A stretch of 64,000 bases of DNA. Source: JAFAGX01 sp035624215 (lineage in GTDB: Bacteria > Acidobacteriota > Terriglobia > Terriglobales > Acidobacteriaceae). Location of the stretch: positions 62,001-126,000 of the forward strand of contig DASPRY010000129.1 of NCBI GenBank assembly GCA_035624215.1, given 5' to 3'. The position numbers and the translations under genes were made by a program. The notes under the pieces are model-generated. The model did not search any database. It worked only from the letters and a program-made list of their open reading frames with translations, and was not told the DNA's origin. Positions within the stretch are counted from its first letter, which is position 1, and every line of letters begins with the position of its first letter. This document shows, piece by piece, positions 1 to 7,975 of this stretch.

Positions 1-341
1 AAGTGAATCGATGAATTCAGCCGGTCGATACTGGCCTGCAAGTTGTCCACGGATTGCTTCTGCGTCTGAATTTCATGCTTCCATTGCTCCGCCGATTTCT
101 TCTCTGTAGAAACTGGGGCAGCTTCGCTGTCCTGCTGGCTGGTGGAGGCGCTTTGGGCGGCATCGGGATGCTCGGGCAAATCCTCGTTGGTGACTACCTT
201 CCGCGCGGCTGACGGGTTGTTGGCCGCTTGCTTCTGACGCTGCTCGCGCGCGATGTCGCCGAGCGACTGGCCATAGCTGAGCGCAGCGGTTGTACAGATC
301 AGCGCCATCACCCAGATGAAGTTTTTCCGGAGCAGGTTCAT
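1..341 (-). CDS. Secreted coiled-coil protein, N-terminal part only
   Basis: Only the N-terminal part of about 113 residues is present; the gene runs off the left edge. It starts MNLLRKNFIW and has a hydrophobic stretch (residues 8-22) typical of a signal peptide, probably cut near SYGQ. After that comes SLGDIAREQRQK, a polar linker rich in Q, S, A and E, and an amphipathic helix beginning around residue 85 that looks like the start of a coiled coil. No lipobox cysteine is visible. The product is probably periplasmic. I do not recognise a function. Confidence 0.7.
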   Translation of the reverse strand, partial: MNLLRKNFIWVMALICTTAALSYGQSLGDIAREQRQKQAANNPSAARKVVTNEDLPEHPDAAQSASTSQQDSEAAPVSTEKKSAEQWKHEIQTQKQSVDNLQASIDRLNSSIH

Positions 342-475
342 GCGAGTCCCCCCAAAGGCCGAAGTTACAGAGATGTTAGCCTGCCGTCTTCCCCGCCGCG
401 ATGTTACGGTAGTGCAAAGGCCAGAGATTCGAAGGAGAGGATTGACGTTTCAGGGGTATGGGGCTCGATCGGTCC

Positions 476-931
476 TTATTCTTCTCCGATGTCTTCGTTC
501 CAGACCTCAGGATTGGCACGAATGTAGTCGGCCAGCAGCTTGACGCATTCTTCGGAATCCAGATCGACCACCTTCACGCCGAGCGACCGCAGCCACTCCA
601 GCCCACCTTGAAAATTGCGACTTTCGCCGACCACGATGGTCCGAAAGCCGAACTGGCGAACCAGTCCGCTGCAATACCAGCAGGGCGCGAGAGTGGTGAC
701 CAGAATCAGAGTGCGGTAGCTGCGCTGGCGTCCGGCATTGCGGAAAGCGTCGGTCTCGCCGTGCATAGAGGGATCGCCATTTTGCACGCGGCGGTTGTGG
801 CCTGCTCCAATCAGCTGGCCGCCGGGATCGAAAATTGCTGCCCCAATGGGTATGCCGCCTTCGGATAGTCCCTTGCGCGCTTCGGCCACAGCGGCAGCCA
901 ACATTGCTGGATAATTTGGTTGAGCGCTCAT
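476..931 (-). CDS. Cytosine/nucleoside deaminase, fungal FCY1-like
   Basis: This 151-residue protein is a zinc hydrolase of the CMP/dCMP/cytosine deaminase fold. The zinc site is visible as His57-Gly-Glu59 (HGETDAF; Glu59 is the proton shuttle) and Cys84-x2-Cys87 (TTLAPCWYC). The C-terminal WNEDIGEE resembles the C-terminal end of yeast cytosine deaminase (WFEDIGE), and the length is also close to yeast FCY1 rather than to bacterial CodA, an unrelated amidohydrolase. Known family members convert cytosine to uracil and ammonia, so a pyrimidine salvage role is likely. Guanine or another nucleobase as substrate cannot be excluded. It is transcribed alone, away from purB. Confidence 0.8.
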   Translation of the reverse strand: MSAQPNYPAMLAAAVAEARKGLSEGGIPIGAAIFDPGGQLIGAGHNRRVQNGDPSMHGETDAFRNAGRQRSYRTLILVTTLAPCWYCSGLVRQFGFRTIVVGESRNFQGGLEWLRSLGVKVVDLDSEECVKLLADYIRANPEVWNEDIGEE

Positions 932-1039
932 GTGGGTAATTGTACTCGGGGCCTCTGCTAGCGCTGCAGCCTAAAGTGGAAGCGAGCCAAGCGCGCGATT
1001 GTTATGTCGCACCGAACGCGACACCTCGCGTGGCTCGCC

Positions 1040-1078
1040 AGATCCCCGCTACGCAAAAGGCGCTTGTTCGGGATGACA
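1040..1078 (+). repeat. REP-like intergenic repeat, copy 1
   Basis: A spacer element running from AGATCCCCGCTACGC to TTCGGGATGACA. The same pair of end motifs (GATCCC and CGGGATG) recurs in two inverted copies at 7725-7756 and 7836-7871, with different interiors. It lies in the 230-base gap before purB, which otherwise holds only the purB ribosome binding site. Confidence 0.5.
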
Positions 1079-1169
1079 ATCAAGCTGCGCCACTGCTGGA
1101 GGACTGCGCTGGTCATCAGGGTTGTGATCCGTTTAGAATCCGTAGTCCGCTTCGAAAGAGGTGAAACAG

Positions 1170-2510
1170 GTGATTCCGCGCTATACCCGTCCGGAAATGG
1201 CCCGCATCTGGAGCGATGAAAACCGCTTTCGCACCTGGCTGGTGGTAGAGGTTGCGGCGACTGAAACCTTGGCGGAAGCGGGAATGGTGCCAAAGAGCGC
1301 CGCCAAGGCAATCCGCGAGCGGGCGGATTTTGATCTGCAGCGCATTCACGAAATCGAAGCAGAGGTTCGACATGACGTGATCGCTTTCACCACCGCGGTC
1401 GCGGAGATTGTTGGGCCGCAGGCGCGCTGGTTCCACTACGGCCTGACCTCCAATGATGTTGTAGACACGGCTCAGGCGCTGCTGATCGGCCAGGCCTCCG
1501 AGGTGATTGGGGCGGACCTCGATCTGCTTGCCGACGTGCTCAAACGCCGGGCCTGGGAGTTCAAGGACACGCCCATGGTCGGACGCACTCACAGCATACA
1601 TGCTGAGCCGATCACGTTCGGGTTGAAGCTGGCCAACTGGTATTCGGAGACGCAGCGAAACATCGAGCGCTTTGCTCGCGCTGCCGAAGATATGCGAGTG
1701 GGCAAGTTTTCGGGTGCAGTCGGCACCTTTGCTCACCTTACGCCAGAACTGGAGGAAAGTATCTGCGCACGGCTTGGGCTGAAGGCTGCGGCTATTTCTT
1801 CGCAGGTGATTCAACGCGACCGTCACGCGTACTACGTGGCTACGCTGGCAGTGATCGCCAGCACACTCGACAAGATTGCCACCGAGATCCGGCACTTGCA
1901 GCGAACCGAAGTGCGCGAGGCGGAAGAGTTTTTCAGCGAGAAGCAGAAGGGATCGTCGGCGATGCCCCACAAAAGGAATCCAGTCACCTGTGAGCAAATC
2001 AGTGGGCTGGCGCGTGTGGTGCGCTCAAACGCACAAGCCGCATTTGAAAATGTGGCGTTATGGCATGAGCGGGACATTTCGCATTCATCGGTGGAGCGCA
2101 TCATCATTCCCGATTCCACGACTTTGGTCGACTATATGCTGCACAAAACTGCGAACCTGCTGGACACGATGTTCGTGTACCCGAAACGCATGCTGGCCAA
2201 TCTGGGGAGCACGGGGGGGTTGGTGTTCAGTGGGCAGCTTTTGTTGGACTTGGTGGAAGCCGGCATGTCGCGCGAGGATGCTTATCGGCTGGTGCAGAAG
2301 CACGCCATGCGCGCCTGGAAAAAAGACGAAAATTTTCGCGAGCTTGTGCTGGCCGATAAATCAATTACCCGACGCGTGCCACGAAAACAGATTGAGCGCG
2401 CCTTCGACCTGAAGCGCCAGTTGAGAAATGTGGACAAAATCTTTGCCCGAGTATTCCCGGCCGGCCGCGAGAGAAAGGAATCCGGCCGTCGGACACGCCG
2501 GGCAGGGTAA
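1170..2510 (+). CDS. purB: Adenylosuccinate lyase
   Basis: Adenylosuccinate lyase acts twice in purine synthesis: it splits SAICAR to AICAR plus fumarate and adenylosuccinate to AMP plus fumarate. The fumarase/aspartase superfamily signature loop is clear (SSAMPHKRNP, around residue 265), as are TSNDVVDTAQ and GRTHSIHAEP, which carry active-site residues. I chose the GTG at 1170, giving MIPRYTRPEM, because AGAGGTG lies 6-7 bases upstream and other PurB proteins start this way; a GTG at 1161 would add three residues and has no spaced ribosome binding site. The product is 446 residues, close to the family norm. The short basic C-terminal tail (GRERKESGRRTRRAG) looks like a non-conserved extension. 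No other pur gene is adjacent. Confidence 0.95.
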   Translation: MIPRYTRPEMARIWSDENRFRTWLVVEVAATETLAEAGMVPKSAAKAIRERADFDLQRIHEIEAEVRHDVIAFTTAVAEIVGPQARWFHYGLTSNDVVDTAQALLIGQASEVIGADLDLLADVLKRRAWEFKDTPMVGRTHSIHAEPITFGLKLANWYSETQRNIERFARAAEDMRVGKFSGAVGTFAHLTPELEESICARLGLKAAAISSQVIQRDRHAYYVATLAVIASTLDKIATEIRHLQRTEVREAEEFFSEKQKGSSAMPHKRNPVTCEQISGLARVVRSNAQAAFENVALWHERDISHSSVERIIIPDSTTLVDYMLHKTANLLDTMFVYPKRMLANLGSTGGLVFSGQLLLDLVEAGMSREDAYRLVQKHAMRAWKKDENFRELVLADKSITRRVPRKQIERAFDLKRQLRNVDKIFARVFPAGRERKESGRRTRRAG

Positions 2511-2520
2511 CAACGGCATT

Positions 2521-2943
2521 CTAGGGTTGTGGTCCGGCCTTCTTTCTTAGCGCGCTTACGCTCAGCGTCCCCGCTCCGGACATAATGAGGGTGAGGTTGG
2601 CGGCAAGAAGCAGCAGCGGAAACTCGACACCGCCGTTGGATGTAAAGAAGCCATTCTTGGCATGGACGAGAATGATGGCGAGCAGCATGTCAACGGCGAG
2701 CAGCGCTGCCACATAGCGGGTTAACACGCCGATAATCAGGAAAATTCCGCCCAAGAATTCGACAAGCGTAAGCAAAACCGCGGCCACGGTGGGCAGCGGG
2801 ACATGCAGCGAGCCCAGGAACTCCCCGACGTGCTGAAATCCCCAGGAAAGTTTCTGCCAGCCATGCATCACAAAAATTACTCCAACGACGATCCGCAGGA
2901 CGGCAAGTCCGCAGGCATGCAGACCCGATGGCTTATTCATCAC
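2521..2943 (-). CDS. DoxX family membrane protein
   Basis: A 140-residue protein with four predicted membrane helices (about residues 10-30, 48-68, 75-95, 105-125). The N-terminal LRIVVGVIFVMHGWQKL is the typical DoxX start, with the HGWQK motif. DoxX-type proteins sit in the inner membrane and have been linked to quinone-dependent thiol or sulfite oxidation and to oxidative stress; the exact role here is unknown. AAGGAG lies seven bases before the ATG. It is divergent from the BON protein gene, and the shared upstream region holds two inverted repeats, which suggests control by a dedicated repressor. Confidence 0.85.
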   Translation of the reverse strand: MMNKPSGLHACGLAVLRIVVGVIFVMHGWQKLSWGFQHVGEFLGSLHVPLPTVAAVLLTLVEFLGGIFLIIGVLTRYVAALLAVDMLLAIILVHAKNGFFTSNGGVEFPLLLLAANLTLIMSGAGTLSVSALRKKAGPQP

Positions 2944-2976
2944 TTTCTCCTTCTACCCTGTTCCAGCTACTGGGCA

Positions 2977-2995
2977 TGTAAACGGACATTTTACA
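2977..2995. promoter_or_regulatory. Inverted repeat TGTAAA-N7-TTTACA upstream of doxX
   Basis: A perfect 6-bp inverted repeat with a 7-base spacer, 34 bases upstream of the doxX start in the doxX/BON divergent region. The spacing suits a dimeric repressor, but the cognate protein is not in the window. Confidence 0.4.
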
Positions 2996-3044
2996 AGCGT
3001 CACAAAACTTTACGAACCGTTGGCCTTCTCCATCCGTACATTAA

Positions 3045-3060
3045 TTAACCAGCCGGTTAA
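3045..3060. promoter_or_regulatory. 16-bp palindrome TTAACC-AGCC-GGTTAA
   Basis: A perfect 6-bp inverted repeat with a 4-base spacer, 51 bases upstream of the BON protein start. It looks like a TetR- or MarR-type operator for the BON gene or for both divergent genes. The type of regulator is inference. Confidence 0.45.
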
Positions 3061-3111
3061 AAACTATTTTGTGAAAGCGGGGTTTATTCCCGCTGAGGAT
3101 GGGAGGAGAAG

Positions 3112-3873
3112 ATGAAAAACATTATTCGAATTGCAAGTTTGTTTCTGGTAATGGCCGGACTCAGCGTGGGGCTGAGCGCGGAAAGCACAGGGGCTACTCA
3201 GTACGACAGCGCAATTCAGTCTAAAGTCACGCAGAAGCTGGCGGGCAAGAAGGAATTTCGCAATGTCCATTCAACTGTTGAAGACGGCATTGTTACGTTG
3301 ACCGGCAGTGTCGATCTTTATCAGCAGAAGGTGGATGCGGCAAAGAAGATTCACAAGCTCGCGCATGTGCAGGGCGTACACAACCTGATTGCGGTGGGCG
3401 GCAAGGATGTGGCTGACGCCGCACTGGTGGCGCAACTCGATCGCAAGCTGTATTACGATCGCATGGGCTACGACAACCTGTTCAACTACATGACTGCATC
3501 AGTTCAGAACGGTGTTGCGGTGGTGAGCGGCGAGGTACGGACCGAAACTGATCGCGATTCTGCGCTGGCGCTAGTGGACGCTACGCCGGGCGTGAAGGAT
3601 GTCGTAAACGACATCAGGGTAGCTCCAACCTCGATTTTTGATGACCAGATCAGAATTCGGGCGGCGAGGGTGATCTATCGCGATCCGGTGCTGAGCCGAT
3701 ATGCGATTGATCCCGCGTACCCGATTCGCATCGTGGTGGAAAACGGCAAGCTGAGCCTTTATGGCACAGTCGCCACGCAGATGGAGAAGAATGTCGCCGG
3801 CATCCGCGCAAACCAGGTGTTTGGCGCATTCAGCGTGCAGAACAACCTGCAGGTAGAGCAGAAGGCTTCGTAA
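3112..3873 (+). CDS. Periplasmic BON-domain protein
   Basis: A 253-residue exported protein. A signal peptide covers about residues 1-24 (IASLFLVMAGLSVGLSA). It is followed by successive BON domains: near residues 33-95 (SKVTQKLAGKKEFRNVHS then GIVTLTGSVD), 105-170 (VAVVSGEVRTETDRDSAL) and a degenerate third near 178-245 (GKLSLYGTVATQ). BON domains occur in OsmY-like periplasmic proteins and bind or stabilise envelope components under osmotic or envelope stress. GGAGGAGA precedes the ATG. A strong terminator follows the gene, so it is probably monocistronic. Confidence 0.85.
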   Translation: MKNIIRIASLFLVMAGLSVGLSAESTGATQYDSAIQSKVTQKLAGKKEFRNVHSTVEDGIVTLTGSVDLYQQKVDAAKKIHKLAHVQGVHNLIAVGGKDVADAALVAQLDRKLYYDRMGYDNLFNYMTASVQNGVAVVSGEVRTETDRDSALALVDATPGVKDVVNDIRVAPTSIFDDQIRIRAARVIYRDPVLSRYAIDPAYPIRIVVENGKLSLYGTVATQMEKNVAGIRANQVFGAFSVQNNLQVEQKAS

Positions 3874-3891
3874 GGGTTGGATCGGAGGGAT

Positions 3892-3918
3892 GGCGCGGCG
3901 AGGGCCGCGCCTTTTTTT
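3892..3918 (+). terminator. Rho-independent terminator after the BON gene
   Basis: Stem GGCGCGGC (3892-3899) pairs with GCCGCGCC (3904-3911) around a 4-base loop, followed by seven T residues. It ends the BON transcript and lies between convergent genes. Confidence 0.9.
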
Positions 3919-3952
3919 GTGCGTTTGGGAACGGGGAACCGCTCGGCGGGCT

Positions 3953-4699
3953 CTACAGGCGATTAATCAGTGATGCGACATATCCCGCACCGAAGCCGTT
4001 ATCGATATTGACTACGCTGACATTCGAGGCGCAAGAATTCATCATTCCCAAGAGCGCCGCGACCCCCTTGAACGCGGCTCCATAGCCAATGCTGGTGGGA
4101 ACGGCAATCACCGGAACTCCCACCAGACCACCAACCACACTCGGCAGGGCTCCTTCCATGCCGGCACAGACGATCACCACGCGTGCCTGGGTCAGGGTCC
4201 CTCGATTGGCCAGCAGGCGATGAATGCCGGCCACGCCGACGTCGTACAAGCGCTCGACTTCGTTGCCCATCACTTCCGCAGTGACTACCGCTTCTTCGGC
4301 AATCGGAATATCGCTGGTGCCTGCCGAGACTACTGCAATTTTTCCCTTGCCGTACTTGGTGTGCTCGCACTGCAGGACGATGGCTCGCGCCGGTTCGCGA
4401 TAGACGGCGCTGCGAACTTTCTTCTTAACCGCGGCGAATTGCCCAGGGCTGGCGTGGGTGGCAAGAATGTTTCCTCCATGCCGGGCCAACCGCGAGAAGA
4501 TTTCTGCCAACTGCGCCGGCGTTTTGCGCTGGCCAAAGATCACCTCCGGCATTCCGGCGCGCAGGGCACGATGATGATCAACTTTGGCGAAACCGAGGTC
4601 CTCGAACGGGAGGTGCTGCAGGCGGTTTACGGCTTCATCCGGTGACAGCTTTCCGGAGCGGACTTGCTGGAACAACTTGCGTATGGATTCTGCGTTCAA
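3953..4699 (-). CDS. larB: LarB-like nickel-pincer cofactor carboxylase/hydrolase
   Basis: A 248-residue protein whose C-terminal two thirds is PurE-like (AIR carboxylase fold), with the motif SAGTSDIPIAEEA and the glycine-rich GMEGALPSVVGGLV. The N-terminal 80 residues match the LarB extension (LFQQVRSGKLSPDEAVNRL, then EVIFGQRKT). LarB carboxylates and hydrolyses nicotinic acid adenine dinucleotide, the first step to the nickel-pincer nucleotide of lactate racemase and related 2-hydroxyacid racemases. No larA, larC or larE is adjacent, so the rest of the pathway, if present, is elsewhere. It could have been misread as PurE, but PurE lacks the N-terminal extension. Confidence 0.85.
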   Translation of the reverse strand: MNAESIRKLFQQVRSGKLSPDEAVNRLQHLPFEDLGFAKVDHHRALRAGMPEVIFGQRKTPAQLAEIFSRLARHGGNILATHASPGQFAAVKKKVRSAVYREPARAIVLQCEHTKYGKGKIAVVSAGTSDIPIAEEAVVTAEVMGNEVERLYDVGVAGIHRLLANRGTLTQARVVIVCAGMEGALPSVVGGLVGVPVIAVPTSIGYGAAFKGVAALLGMMNSCASNVSVVNIDNGFGAGYVASLINRL

Positions 4700-4833
4700 G
4701 CCAGCACTCAGCAGTCAGCATTCAGCCAGTCCGATTTTACCGTAGCAACAGAGTTGAACCTGTGTAGCTTGCTTGCGCGGGCAGCTATTGGGCGTGGATG
4801 ATTTCCAGCAGTCTAATCTGGATAGGCTGGGCG

Positions 4834-6420
4834 CTAACTACGTACCGAGCCGCAAGGCTTCTTACCGCTGGAAGCGGAGTGGCGGAGTATGTCCTGGCAG
4901 ACGCGCTGAGCCGTCCCCGACTGGTCGATATGCGCCAGAAATAAACGGCGCAATGCAGTGCGGCTCACTGATCCTCTCAAGTAGGCGTCGTAGAGCTCGC
5001 TGCCGAGTCTGCCACCAAGCCGTTGCGCATATTCGTCGAATTTCTGGCGACCACCACTGATCGCTTGCTGCGCCAGCTTTTCACAACCTTTAATAGAGAG
5101 GTTGAAACCGTTCTTGTCTTTCACAGCGGGATGCACGGGATGCAGCACCCGCGATCCAAAGCAAGCCAGGGCATTTTCGACGGTACGAGCGTAGAAACGA
5201 TCCTTGTGTCCGGCAGTCGGCGAAGCGAGTCCTGCGGGATGGCGCAGAGGCAAACCGCGGCAGGCATGATGAAGAAAGCGCGCCGCTTCGGCTGCGGTGT
5301 ACATCATCTGGAATTCGCGAATGTAGAGCGCATTGATGGAGGGAAGGTAAACGCTGCCCTGGGCCTCCACTCTTTGCAGCATATTTTCCACTTTCCTGGG
5401 ATCGTGGAATGCGCGCAGCAACAGTTGCCGCAAACGCGCGTCTGAAGAACCGCAATACACCTCCGGAAGCAAATCCACCAGGAACTTGGGCTGGTTGGTG
5501 TTGTGCGACGAGTAGCGATTGATGTCGAGGAAACAGGCCAGACTGTCAATCAGGTTGTAGACGGTGGGCGCGGCATCGGCATGACTGGCATCACCCTGCC
5601 TCCAGCGCGTGAGGCACAGACGATAGTTTTCGTACTTTTCGAGCGGAGTCGAGTTGAAGACGCATACCACGTCGCGCTTTACCCGGAGCGCTGCGACCGG
5701 TTCTTCGCGTTCCGCAGATACCGACCAGTAGAGCGCATCGACGTTTTGCAAAACCGTCAGCAGCCGCTCCGCCGGCATACGCTTGCGCAACAGACGCGGC
5801 AAGTGGCGAGGAGCGAGATGGGATTCGCCAAATAAAACCAGAATGACGGCATGGGGATGGAACTGGCGCATCTCCTCAATCTTGTCGACGGCATGGCGGT
5901 CACGGGCGACAATTTTCCGCAAGTCTTCGCGGGGCAGGCAGTCCATGCCGTAGACGGCTTCGGCGTGGTCCCGCGCGGTCACCAGCAATTCATAAAATGG
6001 CGCCCAGTCGTAGCCCCAATCGGCCTCAAAACGGATGCGTTCCCGCAATTCGGATTCGTCGATCTCCCGACGCCACCATTCCTCGAGCACGTGCTGGTGC
6101 CGGGAAAAGATGGTTTCCACCCCCAACACGACGGGACGGTCACCGGGCTGGGCCCGCTGTTCAAGCAGAGTGGCGGCGTAGCGCTGGGCAGCGGGCAGGG
6201 CATGATAGTCGCCGATGAGAATAATGTCGGCTGCATTCATCATGCTGCCGAGTTGTTGCGAGTCGATGATTGATTCGTAGGAACGGAAAGCGTCACTGAA
6301 GTCCCGGAGATACTTGCGGCGACCAGAAGAATCGTTGGCCCGCAGCTCACGCTCCACACCGGCGAGTGCGCGCATCTGCGCGGCATGGCGGCGTGATCCG
6401 AGAGTGGATGTGCTAGCCAT
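4834..6420 (-). CDS. ChaN-like (haem-binding/Tiki fold) protein
   Basis: A 528-residue protein with no signal peptide. Residues about 60-270 resemble the ChaN family: DIILIGDYHALPAAQ (the metal/haem site motif G-[DE]-x-H), VVLGVETIF, then VLFGESHLAP. ChaN homologues bind haem or divalent metal and share the EreA/Tiki fold. The C-terminal half (about 300-528) is helical and has no family I can name. The protein is much longer than E. coli ChaN, so it may be cytosolic with an added domain. It is divergent from ubiX with about 77 bases between the starts. Confidence 0.65.
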   Translation of the reverse strand: MASTSTLGSRRHAAQMRALAGVERELRANDSSGRRKYLRDFSDAFRSYESIIDSQQLGSMMNAADIILIGDYHALPAAQRYAATLLEQRAQPGDRPVVLGVETIFSRHQHVLEEWWRREIDESELRERIRFEADWGYDWAPFYELLVTARDHAEAVYGMDCLPREDLRKIVARDRHAVDKIEEMRQFHPHAVILVLFGESHLAPRHLPRLLRKRMPAERLLTVLQNVDALYWSVSAEREEPVAALRVKRDVVCVFNSTPLEKYENYRLCLTRWRQGDASHADAAPTVYNLIDSLACFLDINRYSSHNTNQPKFLVDLLPEVYCGSSDARLRQLLLRAFHDPRKVENMLQRVEAQGSVYLPSINALYIREFQMMYTAAEAARFLHHACRGLPLRHPAGLASPTAGHKDRFYARTVENALACFGSRVLHPVHPAVKDKNGFNLSIKGCEKLAQQAISGGRQKFDEYAQRLGGRLGSELYDAYLRGSVSRTALRRLFLAHIDQSGTAQRVCQDILRHSASSGKKPCGSVRS

Positions 6421-6497
6421 TAATCTAGTCGTTGGTCGTCAGCTCCTTGACTTCGCGTGTCTGCTCTCCCTATGCTCAGGACTCGCCAGGAGCGCGC

Positions 6498-7100
6498 GTG
6501 CCCAACCAACCGCCTCAAAATCTGACGGTGGCAACCACCGGCGCCAGCGGGTCTTTGTTTCTGAAACATCTGTTGCTGGCGGTGGAGCGCGACCCGCGCG
6601 TCCACACCGTCAACTTCATTGCCTCCGACAGCGCGCTTCGCGTCATGGCCGAGGAACTCCATCTGCGCGGGCGCAGCAACCTCATCAGCCAGATCATCGG
6701 CAAATCCGCTCGCAAGATTCATCAGCAGGCCAACGCTGACATTGGCGCCAACGTGGCCAGCGGTTCGTATCCGGCAGACGCCATGGTCGTTATCCCGTGC
6801 AGCGTGGGGACGCTGGCGCGCATCGCCAACGGCATCGCTGCCCAGCTCATTGAGCGCGCTGCCGACGTATGCCTCAAGGAGAAGCGTCCACTGGTGCTGT
6901 GCGTGCGTGAAACGCCTCTCAACAAAATCCATATCCGCAACATGTATCGGGCGGCCGATGCCGGGGCCACGATTTTTCCCCTGATCCCGGCCTTCTATAA
7001 CCGGCCCGCCAGCCTGGATGTGATGGGGCATCAATTTGCTTGCCGCGTATTGGCCCACATCGGCCTGCCTCAGCCCGAGGCCTACCGGTGGAAGGGCTGA
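6498..7100 (+). CDS. ubiX: Flavin prenyltransferase UbiX
   Basis: UbiX joins dimethylallyl phosphate to FMN, making the prenylated flavin used by UbiD-type decarboxylases. The FMN-binding VATTGASGS is at the N-terminus, with PCSVGTLARIANGIA in the middle and the conserved RETPLNKIHIRNM arginine/proline segment near residue 140. I chose the GTG at 6498 (MPNQPPQNLTV) because AGGAG sits about six bases upstream; an upstream TTG at 6432 would add 22 unconserved residues. The product is 200 residues, normal for the family. No ubiD lies next to it; the client may be a quinone-pathway or aromatic acid decarboxylase elsewhere. Confidence 0.92.
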   Translation: MPNQPPQNLTVATTGASGSLFLKHLLLAVERDPRVHTVNFIASDSALRVMAEELHLRGRSNLISQIIGKSARKIHQQANADIGANVASGSYPADAMVVIPCSVGTLARIANGIAAQLIERAADVCLKEKRPLVLCVRETPLNKIHIRNMYRAADAGATIFPLIPAFYNRPASLDVMGHQFACRVLAHIGLPQPEAYRWKG

Positions 7101-7240
7101 AGGATCAACTACTTACGCACAGTCCATCTGATTTGAGGGAGAGTCTAAGTATAGGATGCGCGGTGGATTGTGAGCAGATTACCAATGGAACGGACCGTCC
7201 GGGTTTGGCGCTTAGCGCCGGGGTAAATCAGGACAAAATA

Positions 7241-7327
7241 TGGTGCCGAAGAAGGGACTCGAACCCCCACACCCTTGCGGGTACATGGACCTGAACCATG
7301 CGCGTCTGCCAATTCCGCCACTTCGGC
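7241..7327 (-). tRNA. tRNA-Leu (anticodon CAG)
   Basis: On the minus strand the sequence folds as a class II tRNA: acceptor stem GCCGAAG (7327-7321) with CTTCGGC, a D-arm with GGCAGACGC, anticodon CAG at 7293-7291, a long variable arm, and TpsiC loop GGTTCGAGTCC. The 3' CCA is encoded. A good promoter lies upstream at 7388-7415. Confidence 0.97.
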
Positions 7328-7387
7328 AAAAAGTGACTGGGCGGCGAATCCTCGCGGACCGCCGTTCAAGGAAGAACTCCGAGTAAT

Positions 7388-7415
7388 ATTCTACAAGGGC
7401 GTGACGGAGTGTCAA
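7388..7415 (-). promoter_or_regulatory. Sigma-70 promoter of tRNA-Leu
   Basis: TTGACA (7415-7410) and TAGAAT (7393-7388) on the minus strand with a 16-base spacer. It uses the same -10 hexamer and spacing as the promoter before the cysteine leader at 28241-28268. Confidence 0.75.
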
Positions 7416-7444
7416 ACGCGAGCGGCTCGGAGGTGAGGGAGCAG

Positions 7445-7687
7445 ATGACGGGGCTGGCTGAGGGGTCAGACGGAACGAATCGGCAAGAGGAAAGTACGCG
7501 GCAACTGCGAAGCCTTGCCCATGATCTCAGCAACGCGCTCGAAACCATCCTGCAGGCGGCATATCTTCTGGGGCAGGCGAAGCTGGATGGGGACAGCAAG
7601 AGGTGGGCAAAGCTCATCGATAGCGCGGCCCAGGATGCCGCGCGCCTGAACCACCAAATCAGGGAAATCCTGAAAGCTCAGAGCTAG
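7445..7687 (+). CDS. Small HisKA-like protein without a kinase domain
   Basis: About 80 residues from the ATG at 7445, which follows GGAGGTGAGGGAG; a GTG at 7409 would overlap the tRNA promoter. Residues about 20-78 (LRSLAHDLSNALETILQAAYLL ending in ARLNHQIREILKA, seen in two helices) resemble the dimerisation and histidine-phosphotransfer helices of histidine kinases, with HDLSN in place of the usual HELRN. No ATP-binding domain follows. It may be a stand-alone phosphotransfer or dimerisation module. It stands alone between the tRNA and the deiodinase-like gene. Function unknown. Confidence 0.6.
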   Translation: MTGLAEGSDGTNRQEESTRQLRSLAHDLSNALETILQAAYLLGQAKLDGDSKRWAKLIDSAAQDAARLNHQIREILKAQS

Positions 7688-7724
7688 CCAGCTTTGCCTA
7701 ATAAATAGATGTCCCTGGTGGAGA

Positions 7725-7756
7725 TGTCATCCCGATGCGCCGCGGGCGAGGGATCT
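7725..7756 (-). repeat. REP-like intergenic repeat, copy 2 (inverted)
   Basis: Read on the minus strand it runs AGATCCCTCGCCCGC to CATCGGGATGACA. It faces copy 3 across about 80 bases, so the pair could form a large hairpin. The 288-base gap after 7687 holds these two copies and no gene. Confidence 0.55.
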
Positions 7757-7835
7757 TAGGAAAAGCACAGAACCATCACAGGCGCGCGCGGGAGTGACGG
7801 TCCTGTTTACATCAATTACAGTGTAACCCGCCGTA

Positions 7836-7871
7836 GGATCCCTCACCGGCTAACGCGGTTTCGGGATGGCA
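7836..7871 (+). repeat. REP-like intergenic repeat, copy 3
   Basis: Runs GGATCCCTCACCGGC to TTTCGGGATGGCA, in opposite orientation to copy 2. The ends are conserved with copies 1 and 2 while the middle differs. Confidence 0.55.
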
Positions 7872-7975
7872 TGAGGGGCTGGACCGAAATCACCCCACTT
7901 CTTGGGCAAAGCACTCGTACAAAAGTACTAGAGCTAGAACATGAGACCGTGTCATATTATTTCGCTCTTTAGCCC

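Noticed and set aside
458..868. Plus-strand frame over the deaminase gene
   Set aside because: Shadow of a gene with clear zinc-site motifs on the other strand.
1116..1997. Long minus-strand frame of 293 codons over purB
   Set aside because: purB has full family motifs; the antisense frame shows none.
3953..4699. PurE (AIR mutase) for purine synthesis
   Set aside because: The N-terminal extension and length fit LarB; purE is shorter and usually beside purK.
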